Source: UBA9630 sp043725085 (GTDB lineage: Bacteria > Patescibacteriota > Minisyncoccia > Moranbacterales > UBA2206). Taken from it: DNA of 22,424 nucleotides. How positions within the stretch are numbered: the first letter of the stretch is position 1; the number at the start of each line of letters is the position of its first letter. A program made the translations under genes and the position numbers. The notes under the pieces were generated by a model. The model was not told the origin of the DNA, searched no databases, and was given only the letters and a program-made list of their open reading frames with translations. Shown here one piece after another: positions 13,422 to 20,188 of this stretch. The stretch spans positions 1-22,424 of the forward strand of contig JAYSLY010000006.1 of assembly GCA_043725085.1 (NCBI GenBank). The letters run 5' to 3'.

Positions 13422-13827
13422 AAAATGCCTGGAAAAAGGCAAAATTAAGCCTTTTTCTCCCGGTCCAAAATTAGCCAAAAAAGAGTTGCGCCTCGCCAAG
13501 GAAGATTTGGAAATGTCTTTGAAAAATCTGAAAGAAAAAAATTATCGCTGGAGCATTATCCAATCCTATTATTCGATGTTTCACTCCGCTAGAGCGCTAC
13601 TCTATTCGCAGGAATATCGTGAAAAAAGTCATTTTTGTCTAATCGAAGCAACTCGGACTTTATTTTGTGAAACTGGAAAGATGAATGTTTCCTTGGTTGA
13701 GTCTCTTTTGGAGGCAAAAAATCTCAGAGAGGCAGCTGATTATTATGGCGATTTTAGTGAAATAAATTGCCAAAAACTGACAAAAAAAGCGCAAGAGTTT
13801 TTGAAAATAGCCAAGGGTTTGCTTTAG
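13399..13827 (+). CDS. HEPN-domain toxin with no canonical start codon
   Basis: The toxin partner of the wHTH-MNT gene. The frame encodes SQEFKKCLEKGKIKPF, KLAKKELRLAKEDLEMSL, and the highly typical core YYSMFHSARALLYSQEYREKSHF of the HEPN (COG1895-like) family, ending EFLKIAKGLL. Family-like residues extend upstream to about 13399, overlapping the antitoxin by about 23 nt. However, the frame is closed by TAA at 13390-13392 and has no ATG, GTG or TTG until TTG 13486, which would delete the first helix. ACG codons at 13399 and 13405 are the only near-cognate candidates at the right place. The start given is therefore tentative; an indel or loss of the start is the alternative. Confidence 0.75.
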   Translation, partial: TNTSQEFKKCLEKGKIKPFSPGPKLAKKELRLAKEDLEMSLKNLKEKNYRWSIIQSYYSMFHSARALLYSQEYREKSHFCLIEATRTLFCETGKMNVSLVESLLEAKNLREAADYYGDFSEINCQKLTKKAQEFLKIAKGLL

Positions 13828-13861
13828 CGCAACAAGTTTTTTACTGAAATATTATTATTCA

Positions 13862-13892
13862 CGGCAAAAATATAATTTTTGTATTTTTACCG
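13862..13892. terminator. AT-rich hairpin between convergent genes
   Basis: CGGCAAAAATA (13862-13872) pairs with TATTTTTACCG (13882-13892) with one mismatch. It lies between the HEPN gene and the ATPase gene, which converge, and may terminate either; no T run follows on the plus strand, so this is tentative. Confidence 0.35.
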
Positions 13893-13997
13893 GGAGTAAT
13901 ACCTGAGCACAGATTGAAAGTTAAATAAACATACTCGCATATTGCACCATATTTAATATTTTGCAAAGTACATATTAAATTATATTGGATATCTTGA

Positions 13998-15356
13998 CTA
14001 TTCCGTCAATAAAAATGCCCATAACGGATAATATTTGATCTTTATTTCCTCAATCACTTCTTCACTAAACAAATCGTCACAAAGAACCATCCCCAATTTG
14101 GAACTATTTTTTTGCGCAAGAAAAAATCTTACTATTCCCTGCTTTTCCCTGTGAGGCACAGAATCGTCAGTTGTTACATTAATTGGAACTAAAATTCCAT
14201 TCCGATCTAAAACAAAATCAACCTCCGCGCTTTCTTTTCCGTTTCCATCAATTGACTTCCAATAATTAAGCGCTGCCCCTGATTGAAAAATATATTGAGC
14301 GACTAAATTTTCATAATTAGCGCCTCTATTTTCACTCCAAGCCTTGCTGGCAATCTTAATAAAACCGTTGTCCTGCGAATAGATTTTCTCAGGATTTCTC
14401 CGATTAAGCAGGCTTTTTTGCGAATAAGAAAAAAAGCTGCTAAATAGCAACAAATTAGCTTCCTTGAGATATTCCAATAAATCACTGACAGTTTTGGGCG
14501 ACTGCTCCAATAAATTAGCCACCTTTCTGATGCTTAAATTTCGACAGATGTTGGAAAAAATAAAACCGGCCAGATCGAAAACATTTTTCATTTCCCGAAT
14601 CTGCCGCCTCTCTCCCACATCTTTTCGAATTATATCCTCCAAATAGGCGCGTAACAGTTCTTCCTTTTTTTGGGCATTTTTTGTTTTTACCACTTCGGGA
14701 AAACCGCCAAAGGCAACATATTCATTCAAATGTTTTTTAATTAAAGCTTTTTTTTCTTTGTTTAGTAAATAGACTTTTTCAGTTTCGTTTGATTTCACAT
14801 AGTCCACTCCTGAAATTTGAAGATATTCCGCAAAAGAAAATGGATAAATCACGTAGGTCAGATTTCTTCCAGTAAGAAGTGTCGAGAGTTCCGAGGACAT
14901 TAGCTTAGAAGATGATCCGGAAATAATAAATTTAACATTTTCTCCTTTTTCATAGTACGTGCGAATCCATTTTTCCCACTGTGGTACATTTTGAATTTCA
15001 TCAAAAAAAACATACGCGAAATTCTCGGGGTTTCTTTCTTCGCGATAGGCACTATAGAAAGATTCCAAAAGCGCCGTGTCTAAATCGTTCACTAAGCGAA
15101 AATCTTCAAAGTTCATATAAAAAAACTGGTCTTTGCCTATCCCACTTTGGGCCAATTGCTCCATCATCTGAAACATCAAGGTGCTTTTTCCGCTCCGGCG
15201 AATTCCTTCCAGCGCGATAATTTCTTTTTGCTCGATCGAGCTCATGACTTGTTCGAGATATTTTTTTCTTCTCCAGCCCAATCGAAAATCTGGAATTTCT
15301 CGATTCCAATAGTTCCAATCATTGATTATTTCCCTTATTTGAAGCTTGCTTAGCAT
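13998..15356 (-). CDS. AAA (AAA_14) ATPase with DUF4143 C-terminal domain
   Basis: The 452-residue product has Walker A GIRRSGKST (51-59), Walker B YVFFDE (115-120), the sensor-like GSSSKLM (147-153) and LTGR (161-164), then a C-terminal DUF4143-type region. That region ends in ENLVAQYIF followed by EVDFVLDRNGILVPINV, which resembles a restriction-endonuclease-like core with E/D-x-K changed to N at the last position. This family is common in archaea, CPR and anaerobes; its function is unsettled, with TA-like or defence roles proposed. It is monocistronic. The start ATG 15356 lies within a few bases of a strong inverted repeat that spans the -10, indicating tight control. Confidence 0.88.
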   Translation of the reverse strand: MLSKLQIREIINDWNYWNREIPDFRLGWRRKKYLEQVMSSIEQKEIIALEGIRRSGKSTLMFQMMEQLAQSGIGKDQFFYMNFEDFRLVNDLDTALLESFYSAYREERNPENFAYVFFDEIQNVPQWEKWIRTYYEKGENVKFIISGSSSKLMSSELSTLLTGRNLTYVIYPFSFAEYLQISGVDYVKSNETEKVYLLNKEKKALIKKHLNEYVAFGGFPEVVKTKNAQKKEELLRAYLEDIIRKDVGERRQIREMKNVFDLAGFIFSNICRNLSIRKVANLLEQSPKTVSDLLEYLKEANLLLFSSFFSYSQKSLLNRRNPEKIYSQDNGFIKIASKAWSENRGANYENLVAQYIFQSGAALNYWKSIDGNGKESAEVDFVLDRNGILVPINVTTDDSVPHREKQGIVRFFLAQKNSSKLGMVLCDDLFSEEVIEEIKIKYYPLWAFLLTE

Positions 15357-15361
15357 AGTGT

Positions 15362-15406
15362 TTATTATAATATATCAATTTATACATTTATTGTATATTA
15401 TAATAA
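15362..15406 (-). promoter_or_regulatory. 13-bp inverted-repeat operator of the ATPase gene
   Basis: Perfect arms TTATTATAATATA (15362-15374) and TATATTATAATAA (15394-15406) flank a smaller ATACA/TGTAT dyad. The repeat covers the -10, transcription start and 5' leader of the ATPase gene. Confidence 0.65.
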
Positions 15407-15418
15407 TCATATTGTCAA
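15390..15418 (-). promoter_or_regulatory. Promoter of the ATPase gene
   Basis: On the minus strand TTGACA (15418-15413), a 17-nt spacer and TACAAT (15395-15390): a near-consensus promoter 33 nt before ATG 15356. Confidence 0.75.
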
Positions 15419-15428
15419 GTTTGGTCAT

Positions 15429-15466
15429 ATTTTGGCGTATGTTTTGGTGATTACATTAGCCAAAAT
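15429..15466. repeat. 8-bp inverted repeat upstream of copy 3
   Basis: ATTTTGGC (15429-15436) / GCCAAAAT (15459-15466); GCCAAAAT also closes the conserved block of all three dispersed repeats. TTGGTCA occurs twice here (15421, 15477). Confidence 0.4.
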
Positions 15467-15510
15467 GCCTAGCCTTTTGGTCAATTCATCAAGTCTAGCA
15501 CTAAAAATAA

Positions 15511-15604
15511 CATTTTCCCAAAACCTTGCCTTGTTCTGGGCATTTTTCGCTTTCTAGCAAAATTGCTCAAATTATCAATGCCTATTCTAAGCCAAAATTT
15601 ACTA
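15511..15604 (+). repeat. Dispersed promoter-linked repeat, copy 3
   Basis: Third copy, nearly identical to copy 1 through GCCAAAATTTAC (about four changes), although 3.7 kb away. The promoter at 15621-15649 follows; total unit 139 bp, upstream of the two-gene cassette. Confidence 0.9.
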
Positions 15605-15620
15605 ATTTAAACATTTCGGA

Positions 15621-15649
15621 TTGACTTTTTCACCATTTTGTGCTAGGAT
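15621..15649 (+). promoter_or_regulatory. Promoter of the two-gene cassette (copy-3 unit)
   Basis: TTGACT (15621-15626), a 17-nt spacer ending in TGC, and TAGGAT (15644-15649), an extended -10 type. It gives a leader of about 116 nt before ATG 15772. A second TTGACA at 15717 with TATTCG 17 nt on is a weaker possibility. Confidence 0.6.
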
Positions 15650-15677
15650 ATTAGGTCAGAACGATAGTCGTCCTGGC

Positions 15678-15717
15678 AAGGCTCAAGAAAAAGCTAAGAG
15701 CCTTACTGAAAGCTCTT
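15678..15717 (+). promoter_or_regulatory. Mutually exclusive leader stems
   Basis: AAGGCTC (15678-15684) pairs with GAGCCTT (15698-15704). AAGAGC (15696-15701) alternatively pairs with GCTCTT (15712-15717). The two stems share bases and cannot coexist, as in attenuators. A T-rich tract follows. Speculative. Confidence 0.35.
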
Positions 15718-15771
15718 TGACAATTTTTATATATCAATTTATTCGCCAATGAGGCGGAAAGGTAGGCGACC

Positions 15772-16434
15772 ATGGTAGCAAAAAAGGTAAAGGCTTTCGC
15801 AGAGGGAGCTACGGACGTTTTGGGAGCGATAGCATCAATCCCAATTCTTGGAAAGATTTTTAACGCCATAACGGACAACGCAGGCACCCACCTTGAAAAA
15901 AGGGCGGGGGAAATTTTCGGCCTAAGTTCCGACGCAGCCGACAAAACTTTTGATGACGAAGCTATGTTTGAAAAAGCTCTCGTCAAAGGGAATTTAAGTC
16001 CGGATGATAAAAAGAAAATCCGGGCAATAATGGTCAGCCTTCGGAAAAACAAATCCGATCTTGCTAAAGAACTTGTTCGGTGGGTTTACAACACCATAAT
16101 AAAGTTCGAGAGTAAGAAAAAAGTTACAACCGGCCCGAAAGATGCTAAGGAAGAAAGGACTTATACCGATTACTCCGAAGGCATCGAGATTATCGAGGAG
16201 CTCTTCAATGAATTGATCTCTGCGAAAGACGATCAAGAAATCGAGGATGTTCTTCTCCAAAGAAATATTGTTGTTAAGGAAAAGAAAAAAACGCCTCTTG
16301 ACTCCACCGAGGAAGCTCTAAAAAATGGCTTCAAGAAAACGGTTGAGGCCGAAAAAAACAATCGGGAAGATATCAACCAAGCTGCATCTATTTTTCGCAC
16401 CTGGGCAAAAAACCTGCGCGAATCCAGAAAATAA
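15772..16434 (+). CDS. Uncharacterised helical protein, 220 aa
   Basis: I do not recognise this gene. The product begins with a basic/amphipathic stretch (MVAKKVKAFAEGATDVLGAI, then ASIPILGKIF) that could touch a membrane. A long, charged, probably all-helical body follows, with an acidic centre (about 130-170, YSEGIEIIEELFNELI) and a Lys-rich C-terminus ending RTWAKNLRESRK. There is no signal peptide, nucleotide-binding motif or cysteine cluster. The ATG at 15772 is preceded by GAAAGG about 12 nt upstream. The downstream membrane-protein gene starts 14 nt after its stop, so the two form an operon. Base composition is clearly higher in GC than the neighbouring toxin genes, suggesting a separate origin. 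Confidence 0.7.
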   Translation: MVAKKVKAFAEGATDVLGAIASIPILGKIFNAITDNAGTHLEKRAGEIFGLSSDAADKTFDDEAMFEKALVKGNLSPDDKKKIRAIMVSLRKNKSDLAKELVRWVYNTIIKFESKKKVTTGPKDAKEERTYTDYSEGIEIIEELFNELISAKDDQEIEDVLLQRNIVVKEKKKTPLDSTEEALKNGFKKTVEAEKNNREDINQAASIFRTWAKNLRESRK

Positions 16435-16448
16435 AAAGGAGAAAAGCT

Positions 16449-17537
16449 ATGTTTATTCCAGCTTATATTATTGTTGTTTTGGCTATCGCAGGAATTATTC
16501 TTATCACTCCTTACCGCAGATTCCTCATTGATTTCCTAAGGGGAGCCTGGGACATTGTTTGCTATATATTTGGAATGTTCTGGGATTTCCTCCGAGGTGC
16601 AGCCCCCGCAGCTGGCGCAGTAGCGGTCCCGTTGCTAACCACTGCTGGCGGAATCATTTTAATCATCGCCCTTGTCCTGATTTTCCTAGGAATATTCTTA
16701 TATTTCATACTGGGAGTCGGGATTGCAACAGTTGGAATATCCACAGGGCATTGGGCTGCTGCATCAATATTTTTGCTAGTCCTGTTGTTTTGGGGAGCAA
16801 TGTCAATCATCCCGAAAGTGGCAATCTTTCGTCCGCTAGGATGGATCAGCCGCTGGATTGCCAGACCAGCAACTATTACTCTTTTCGTTTATCTAGTAAT
16901 CGTCGCTGGCTGGTGGGCATTTGGAAACTTGTCGCCCCAGCTACAAAGTAGCGTTGGACGATCGGGCGAAAACAAGGTTGGCGAAATTGCCAACCAGCTC
17001 GACAAAGGCTCCCTCAAGTCCGAGCCTGAGATGGGCAAGTTTGCGAAAGTCCTTGAGGACTCGCAGATTTATAACCAAGTCAGGCAGCCCGTATTTTCCG
17101 TCCAAAAGGGTACGACTGTCCTAGTCAAAGACCTTAATGGGCAGAAAGCTGGCGCCGATGCGGAAGGCATGACGAAAATCATGCTGCCCAATCGGCACGG
17201 GGATTTTCAGCAGGGAAACGAGGGTTGGATTCCAACCAGGAAACTGGATTGGAACTGGCAAGCAAGCCTTGATCTGCCGCCGAACCGAGTAGATACTCCG
17301 ATAATCTCAACTTACCCTGCGACGGTGACAATCCCGAACGGGAAAGAGTTTCATGAGACTTTCCTTGTCGAGAAGATAGGGAAATATCGGGTGTCACCGG
17401 CTGACACCTGGGTTTACACGAATAGTAAACCCGGCAGTCCACAACCGGGCGGAGTATTTGAAACATCGAGCGATTATCAGTCGGTGTCTGTGAGGTCACC
17501 GACTGGAGTCGTGAAAATCACAATTGAAAAATTATAA
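16449..17537 (+). CDS. Polytopic membrane protein with C-terminal soluble domain
   Basis: The 362-residue product has about five or six hydrophobic segments in its first half (roughly 3-22, 27-50, 60-96, 103-126, 140-163), including a glycine-rich one (FILGVGIATVGISTGHWAA). A soluble region of about 195 residues follows. Within this, FSVQKGTTVLVKDLNG followed by GNEGWIPTRKLDW looks SH3b-like, and the final part (KIGKYRVSPADTWVYTNSK, VVKITIEKL) is beta-rich. Neither assignment is firm and no function is inferred. A good Shine-Dalgarno sequence (AAAAGGAG) precedes ATG 16449. It is co-transcribed with the 220-residue protein. GC is about 50% in sampled lines, against about one third in the toxin genes. 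Confidence 0.75.
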   Translation: MFIPAYIIVVLAIAGIILITPYRRFLIDFLRGAWDIVCYIFGMFWDFLRGAAPAAGAVAVPLLTTAGGIILIIALVLIFLGIFLYFILGVGIATVGISTGHWAAASIFLLVLLFWGAMSIIPKVAIFRPLGWISRWIARPATITLFVYLVIVAGWWAFGNLSPQLQSSVGRSGENKVGEIANQLDKGSLKSEPEMGKFAKVLEDSQIYNQVRQPVFSVQKGTTVLVKDLNGQKAGADAEGMTKIMLPNRHGDFQQGNEGWIPTRKLDWNWQASLDLPPNRVDTPIISTYPATVTIPNGKEFHETFLVEKIGKYRVSPADTWVYTNSKPGSPQPGGVFETSSDYQSVSVRSPTGVVKITIEKL

Positions 17538-17566
17538 CACACACTTCAATGAAAGGGGGTGATTAC

Positions 17567-17614
17567 ATGAATCAAGAAAGGGCATACTTTGTATTATCAA
17601 GTATGTCCTTTTAG
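17567..17614 (+). CDS. 15-codon ORF embedded in a terminator hairpin
   Basis: An ATG at 17567 is preceded by an unusually strong Shine-Dalgarno-like AAAGGGGGTG about 5 nt upstream and encodes MNQERAYFVLSSMSF before TAG. Thirteen of its bases form each arm of the downstream hairpin. It could be a leader-type peptide, a toxin-like small peptide, or an accident. No homologue is recognised; the evidence is the ribosome site alone. Confidence 0.35.
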   Translation: MNQERAYFVLSSMSF

Positions 17615-17627
17615 TTTGTCTTTTTTT
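17577..17627 (+). terminator. Terminator of the two-gene cassette
   Basis: 13-bp stem AAAGGGCATACTT (17577-17589) / AAGTATGTCCTTT (17599-17611, one G-T pair), a nine-base loop, and TTTTTTT at 17621-17627. It ends 12 nt before the convergent minus-strand gene and may serve both. Confidence 0.7.
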
Positions 17628-17638
17628 GAAAAAAAATT

Positions 17639-18448
17639 TTATCCTTTCAAAAGCATCTCGACTGTTTTTATCGCAATGTAACCAAACAATGCCACAACCA
17701 ATCCAATAATTGAATAAACCATTGTTTTTTTGGCTGTTTCCATCATTTTTTCATCCGTGGCCACAAGAAAATATTGAATACCGGAAATCACAAAACTGAT
17801 GATCGCGATGATACCGATGATGCTCAAAAGAAAATTAGCCACATTCGTGAAAATTCCCTTTACTAGATTTGGATTGGTTGGAAGTCCTGCTAATTGACTT
17901 GGAACAATCACCCCAGGTGAGGTTGTGCCTCCGCTTTTCTTTCCCTGACAAGTTCCCCCACACTTATCCGAACAAGTTGAGCCAACTGCCGTGCTGGATG
18001 CACAAGAACAGTCTGGCGTGCAATTTCCGCTAGCACAACAAACCTGACCGCTAGTTGAACATTTACCTGAGATAGGTTTTGCACAACTCGCGCTAGGCAC
18101 ACAAACAGTTGAACAAGTATCCGCTGTTCCACTGTCTAAGCAACACTTATTCTGCGCATCCGCACAAGTGCCTGAACCAAAAGACTTACAACCTGAAGAT
18201 GGCTGACAAGTTCCAGTAGTACAAGCATCAATAGGCGTTGCCTTGCAATAAGTTGAGCAAGGTTGACTTTTTTGCACCTCCGCAGTAGAGCAAATCTTAC
18301 CTGAATCAATCTCCCTACAAGACTGAGAGCTCTTTCCCTCGTCTAGCAAACAACACCATGGCAGCTCTGCTCTTACCCTTCCAGCCATTAAAAACCCACC
18401 CAGAAAAACCACAACCGAAACCAAAAACAATTTTGTTTTATTTTGCAT
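17639..18448 (-). CDS. Cys-rich secreted protein with VirB2/TrbC-like pilin domain (24 Cys)
   Basis: The 269-residue product has a signal peptide (about 1-27, ending GRVRA) and an ectodomain with 24 cysteines, including CC pairs and the motif CxxxxSCxxPxxGKCxxxGQVCC. A C-terminal two-helix module of the type IV secretion pilin type follows: ANFLLSIIGIIAIISFVISGIQYFLVATDEK, a short charged loop (TAKKTM), then SIIGLVVALFGYIAI. In VirB2/TrbC pilins both helices sit in the membrane before assembly. It is the last gene of the run; the Bro-N gene ends 7 nt upstream. The Cys content implies disulfides outside the cytoplasm. The role as a decorated minor pilin or membrane-anchored surface protein is inferred. 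Confidence 0.8.
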   Translation of the reverse strand: MQNKTKLFLVSVVVFLGGFLMAGRVRAELPWCCLLDEGKSSQSCREIDSGKICSTAEVQKSQPCSTYCKATPIDACTTGTCQPSSGCKSFGSGTCADAQNKCCLDSGTADTCSTVCVPSASCAKPISGKCSTSGQVCCASGNCTPDCSCASSTAVGSTCSDKCGGTCQGKKSGGTTSPGVIVPSQLAGLPTNPNLVKGIFTNVANFLLSIIGIIAIISFVISGIQYFLVATDEKMMETAKKTMVYSIIGLVVALFGYIAIKTVEMLLKG

Positions 18449-18455
18449 ACTTATT

Positions 18456-19304
18456 TTATTTCAATTTTTTAATATTTTTAATGTATAGTGTTTTTGCGTT
18501 CTTGCTTGTCAGTACTTTTTTGCCAATTTTAGTTTCAATATCCTTCCTTGCATTGCCCGCTACTCCGCCGCCCTCGCGTGCCACAGCTCTATTTTCATTC
18601 AAACTTTTTGGCTCACGTTTTTTGGAAATTTCTGTCGTTGCGGTTTCCGCCAGCATATTAAGCACTAATTCCATGTTAGTCATATTATCCCGCAAATTTT
18701 CTTTCTTCAAGTTTTTTAACTTCTTGTATTCTTTGGTTGTAAGCCCTGTCCACGCCTGAGTAATCTCATTGGTGAGAATTGCAAACTCCAATCCTTCCTT
18801 CACGCCTCGCTTTTCCCATTCATCAGTCAGTATTTTTCTGATTTCAATACTTTTCAATCGCTGATTGATCCAATTTTGACTATAACCTTTTTGCAAATAA
18901 GTCTTTAGCGCGCGGTCAATCGCTAATTCCGGATCAGCTGTTTCCTCTAGTCTTTCATAGCCAACCCGCGCCAGCCAAAGCTTGAATGGCTCGGCATTAG
19001 GGGAGGGGATTGACTGAATCAGTCGGAGCATCGTTTCCGTGTCAGCAACGTCCGCTAGGCGCATTTTTCCGTCCATGGCAAGCATTTTCAAACCGTTACA
19101 TTTTGTAACGGTTTCGCCTGATCCCTCATCAATCAAACGCTTTTTGAGAACTCGCCAATAAACTTGTGGGTTATCACTATTTGTTAGAACCGAGATAATA
19201 TCAACCACGGAAAAATACCACAACTCTTTTTCCGCATCCCAGTGACGTCGAATTTGACTGCCTTCAAAAATTGCCACTGTTTTAATTTTTGTTTTATTTG
19301 GCAT
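18456..19304 (-). CDS. Bro-N / phage antirepressor-like protein
   Basis: The 282-residue soluble product has a Bro-N-type N-terminal domain (about 8-115: KTVAIFEGSQIRRHWD, WYFSVVDIISVLTNSDNPQVYW, LADVADTETMLRLIQSIPSP), known from prophage antirepressors and virus BRO proteins that bind DNA. A helical region follows (LAIDRALKTYLQKGYSQNWINQRL), then a C-terminal part with GLTTKEYKKLKNLKKENLRDNMTNMELVLNMLAE and a basic tail. It lacks a signal peptide, unlike its neighbours. It sits between two Cys-rich pilin-like genes with gaps of only 27 and 7 nt, so it is transcribed with them. In CPR genomes such genes also occur outside prophages; here no phage genes are near. Confidence 0.85.
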   Translation of the reverse strand: MPNKTKIKTVAIFEGSQIRRHWDAEKELWYFSVVDIISVLTNSDNPQVYWRVLKKRLIDEGSGETVTKCNGLKMLAMDGKMRLADVADTETMLRLIQSIPSPNAEPFKLWLARVGYERLEETADPELAIDRALKTYLQKGYSQNWINQRLKSIEIRKILTDEWEKRGVKEGLEFAILTNEITQAWTGLTTKEYKKLKNLKKENLRDNMTNMELVLNMLAETATTEISKKREPKSLNENRAVAREGGGVAGNARKDIETKIGKKVLTSKNAKTLYIKNIKKLK

Positions 19305-19331
19305 GCTGATTATTTTTTTGTACTGATAATA

Positions 19332-20165
19332 CTAAAATAACTTCCCTGCATTAAGCATTGTGTCTACTACGTGAATAAAAATCACACCGGAAAGTGCCAC
19401 AACAAGACCAATGACCGCCGCACGTGCGGTTTTTTTGGCCGTTTCCAGCATTTTTTCATCCGTAGCCACCATATAGTATTGAAAACCGGAAATAACCAGA
19501 GCAATCACAGCAATAATTCCCACAATAGTGAGAAGCCAATCCAATACGCCCATAATGATGTCTTTGAGTGGTGTTCCTGGCAAACCAAATTGTCCCAAAT
19601 CGGATGAATTCCAGCCGGTGCCCGATCCTGGGTCTCCTTTGCCAACAGTTTTTTTTACTTCGCCGCCGCTGACACACGCTTTATTCTTGCAAGTTCCGCT
19701 TGCGCCTGAAGCTGTCTTGCAGCTCGCACCTTCTAGCAGCGCTCCGGCGCATGGATCGTAGTAGTTAGCTTTAGCACAAGCTTTATTCTTACATGCGCCT
19801 TCTGCGCCATCGGACATTGTGCAAATTGTTCCATCCGGCGAACTGGCGCAAGGATCTGTCGTCTTTTCTTTGTCACAACAAGTTTGCCCGCTTGCATAGC
19901 ATGAACCGCCTGGCGTTGGCTTGTCGCAAGAACTGCTGGCAATACAACCAAGGACACTGCTATTTGGGCAAGCCTTGGGCACGCAGCAAGTGAGATAGGA
20001 TTCCGAACACGCATCTCCCGGGCTCGTCGAAGGCTCTTCATCCGCTGAGCAATTTGCCTTGCAATCACCTCGAATACACTGATCAGCCAGGGTTGTTTTT
20101 GTCAGTGAAAAACTGAAAACAAAAACTGCCGCCAGCGTCAAAAACAAGTTTAACTTATTTCGCAT
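19332..20165 (-). CDS. Cys-rich secreted protein with VirB2/TrbC-like pilin domain (20 Cys)
   Basis: The 277-residue product has a signal peptide (about 1-27, ending TTLA), an ectodomain with 20 cysteines and two near-identical C-K-N-K-A-C repeats. It also has CxxSSSCDKPTPGGSCYASGQTCC, which closely parallels the motif in the 24-Cys protein. After a Gly/Ser-rich linker comes the two-helix module (DWLLTIVGIIAVIALVISGFQYYMVATDEKMLETAKK, then AAVIGLVVALSGVIFIHVV). It starts 23 nt after the preceding pilin gene. It is probably a paralogue of the 24-Cys protein. Function as a surface or pilus-decorating protein is inferred from architecture only. Confidence 0.8.
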   Translation of the reverse strand: MRNKLNLFLTLAAVFVFSFSLTKTTLADQCIRGDCKANCSADEEPSTSPGDACSESYLTCCVPKACPNSSVLGCIASSSCDKPTPGGSCYASGQTCCDKEKTTDPCASSPDGTICTMSDGAEGACKNKACAKANYYDPCAGALLEGASCKTASGASGTCKNKACVSGGEVKKTVGKGDPGSGTGWNSSDLGQFGLPGTPLKDIIMGVLDWLLTIVGIIAVIALVISGFQYYMVATDEKMLETAKKTARAAVIGLVVALSGVIFIHVVDTMLNAGKLF

Positions 20166-20188
20166 TTTTTAGAATTAGAAATTTAAAA

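Noticed and set aside
11768..15604. Dispersed repeats as integron attC sites or CRISPR repeats
   Set aside because: No integrase, no conserved attC core or palindromic fold, and spacing is irregular at the kilobase scale; only a GGCATT/AATGCC dyad is seen and copy 2 lacks it.
17639..19304. Prophage remnant inferred from the Bro-N gene
   Set aside because: No integrase, structural or lysis genes and no attachment-site repeats are visible; neighbours are secreted pilin-like proteins.
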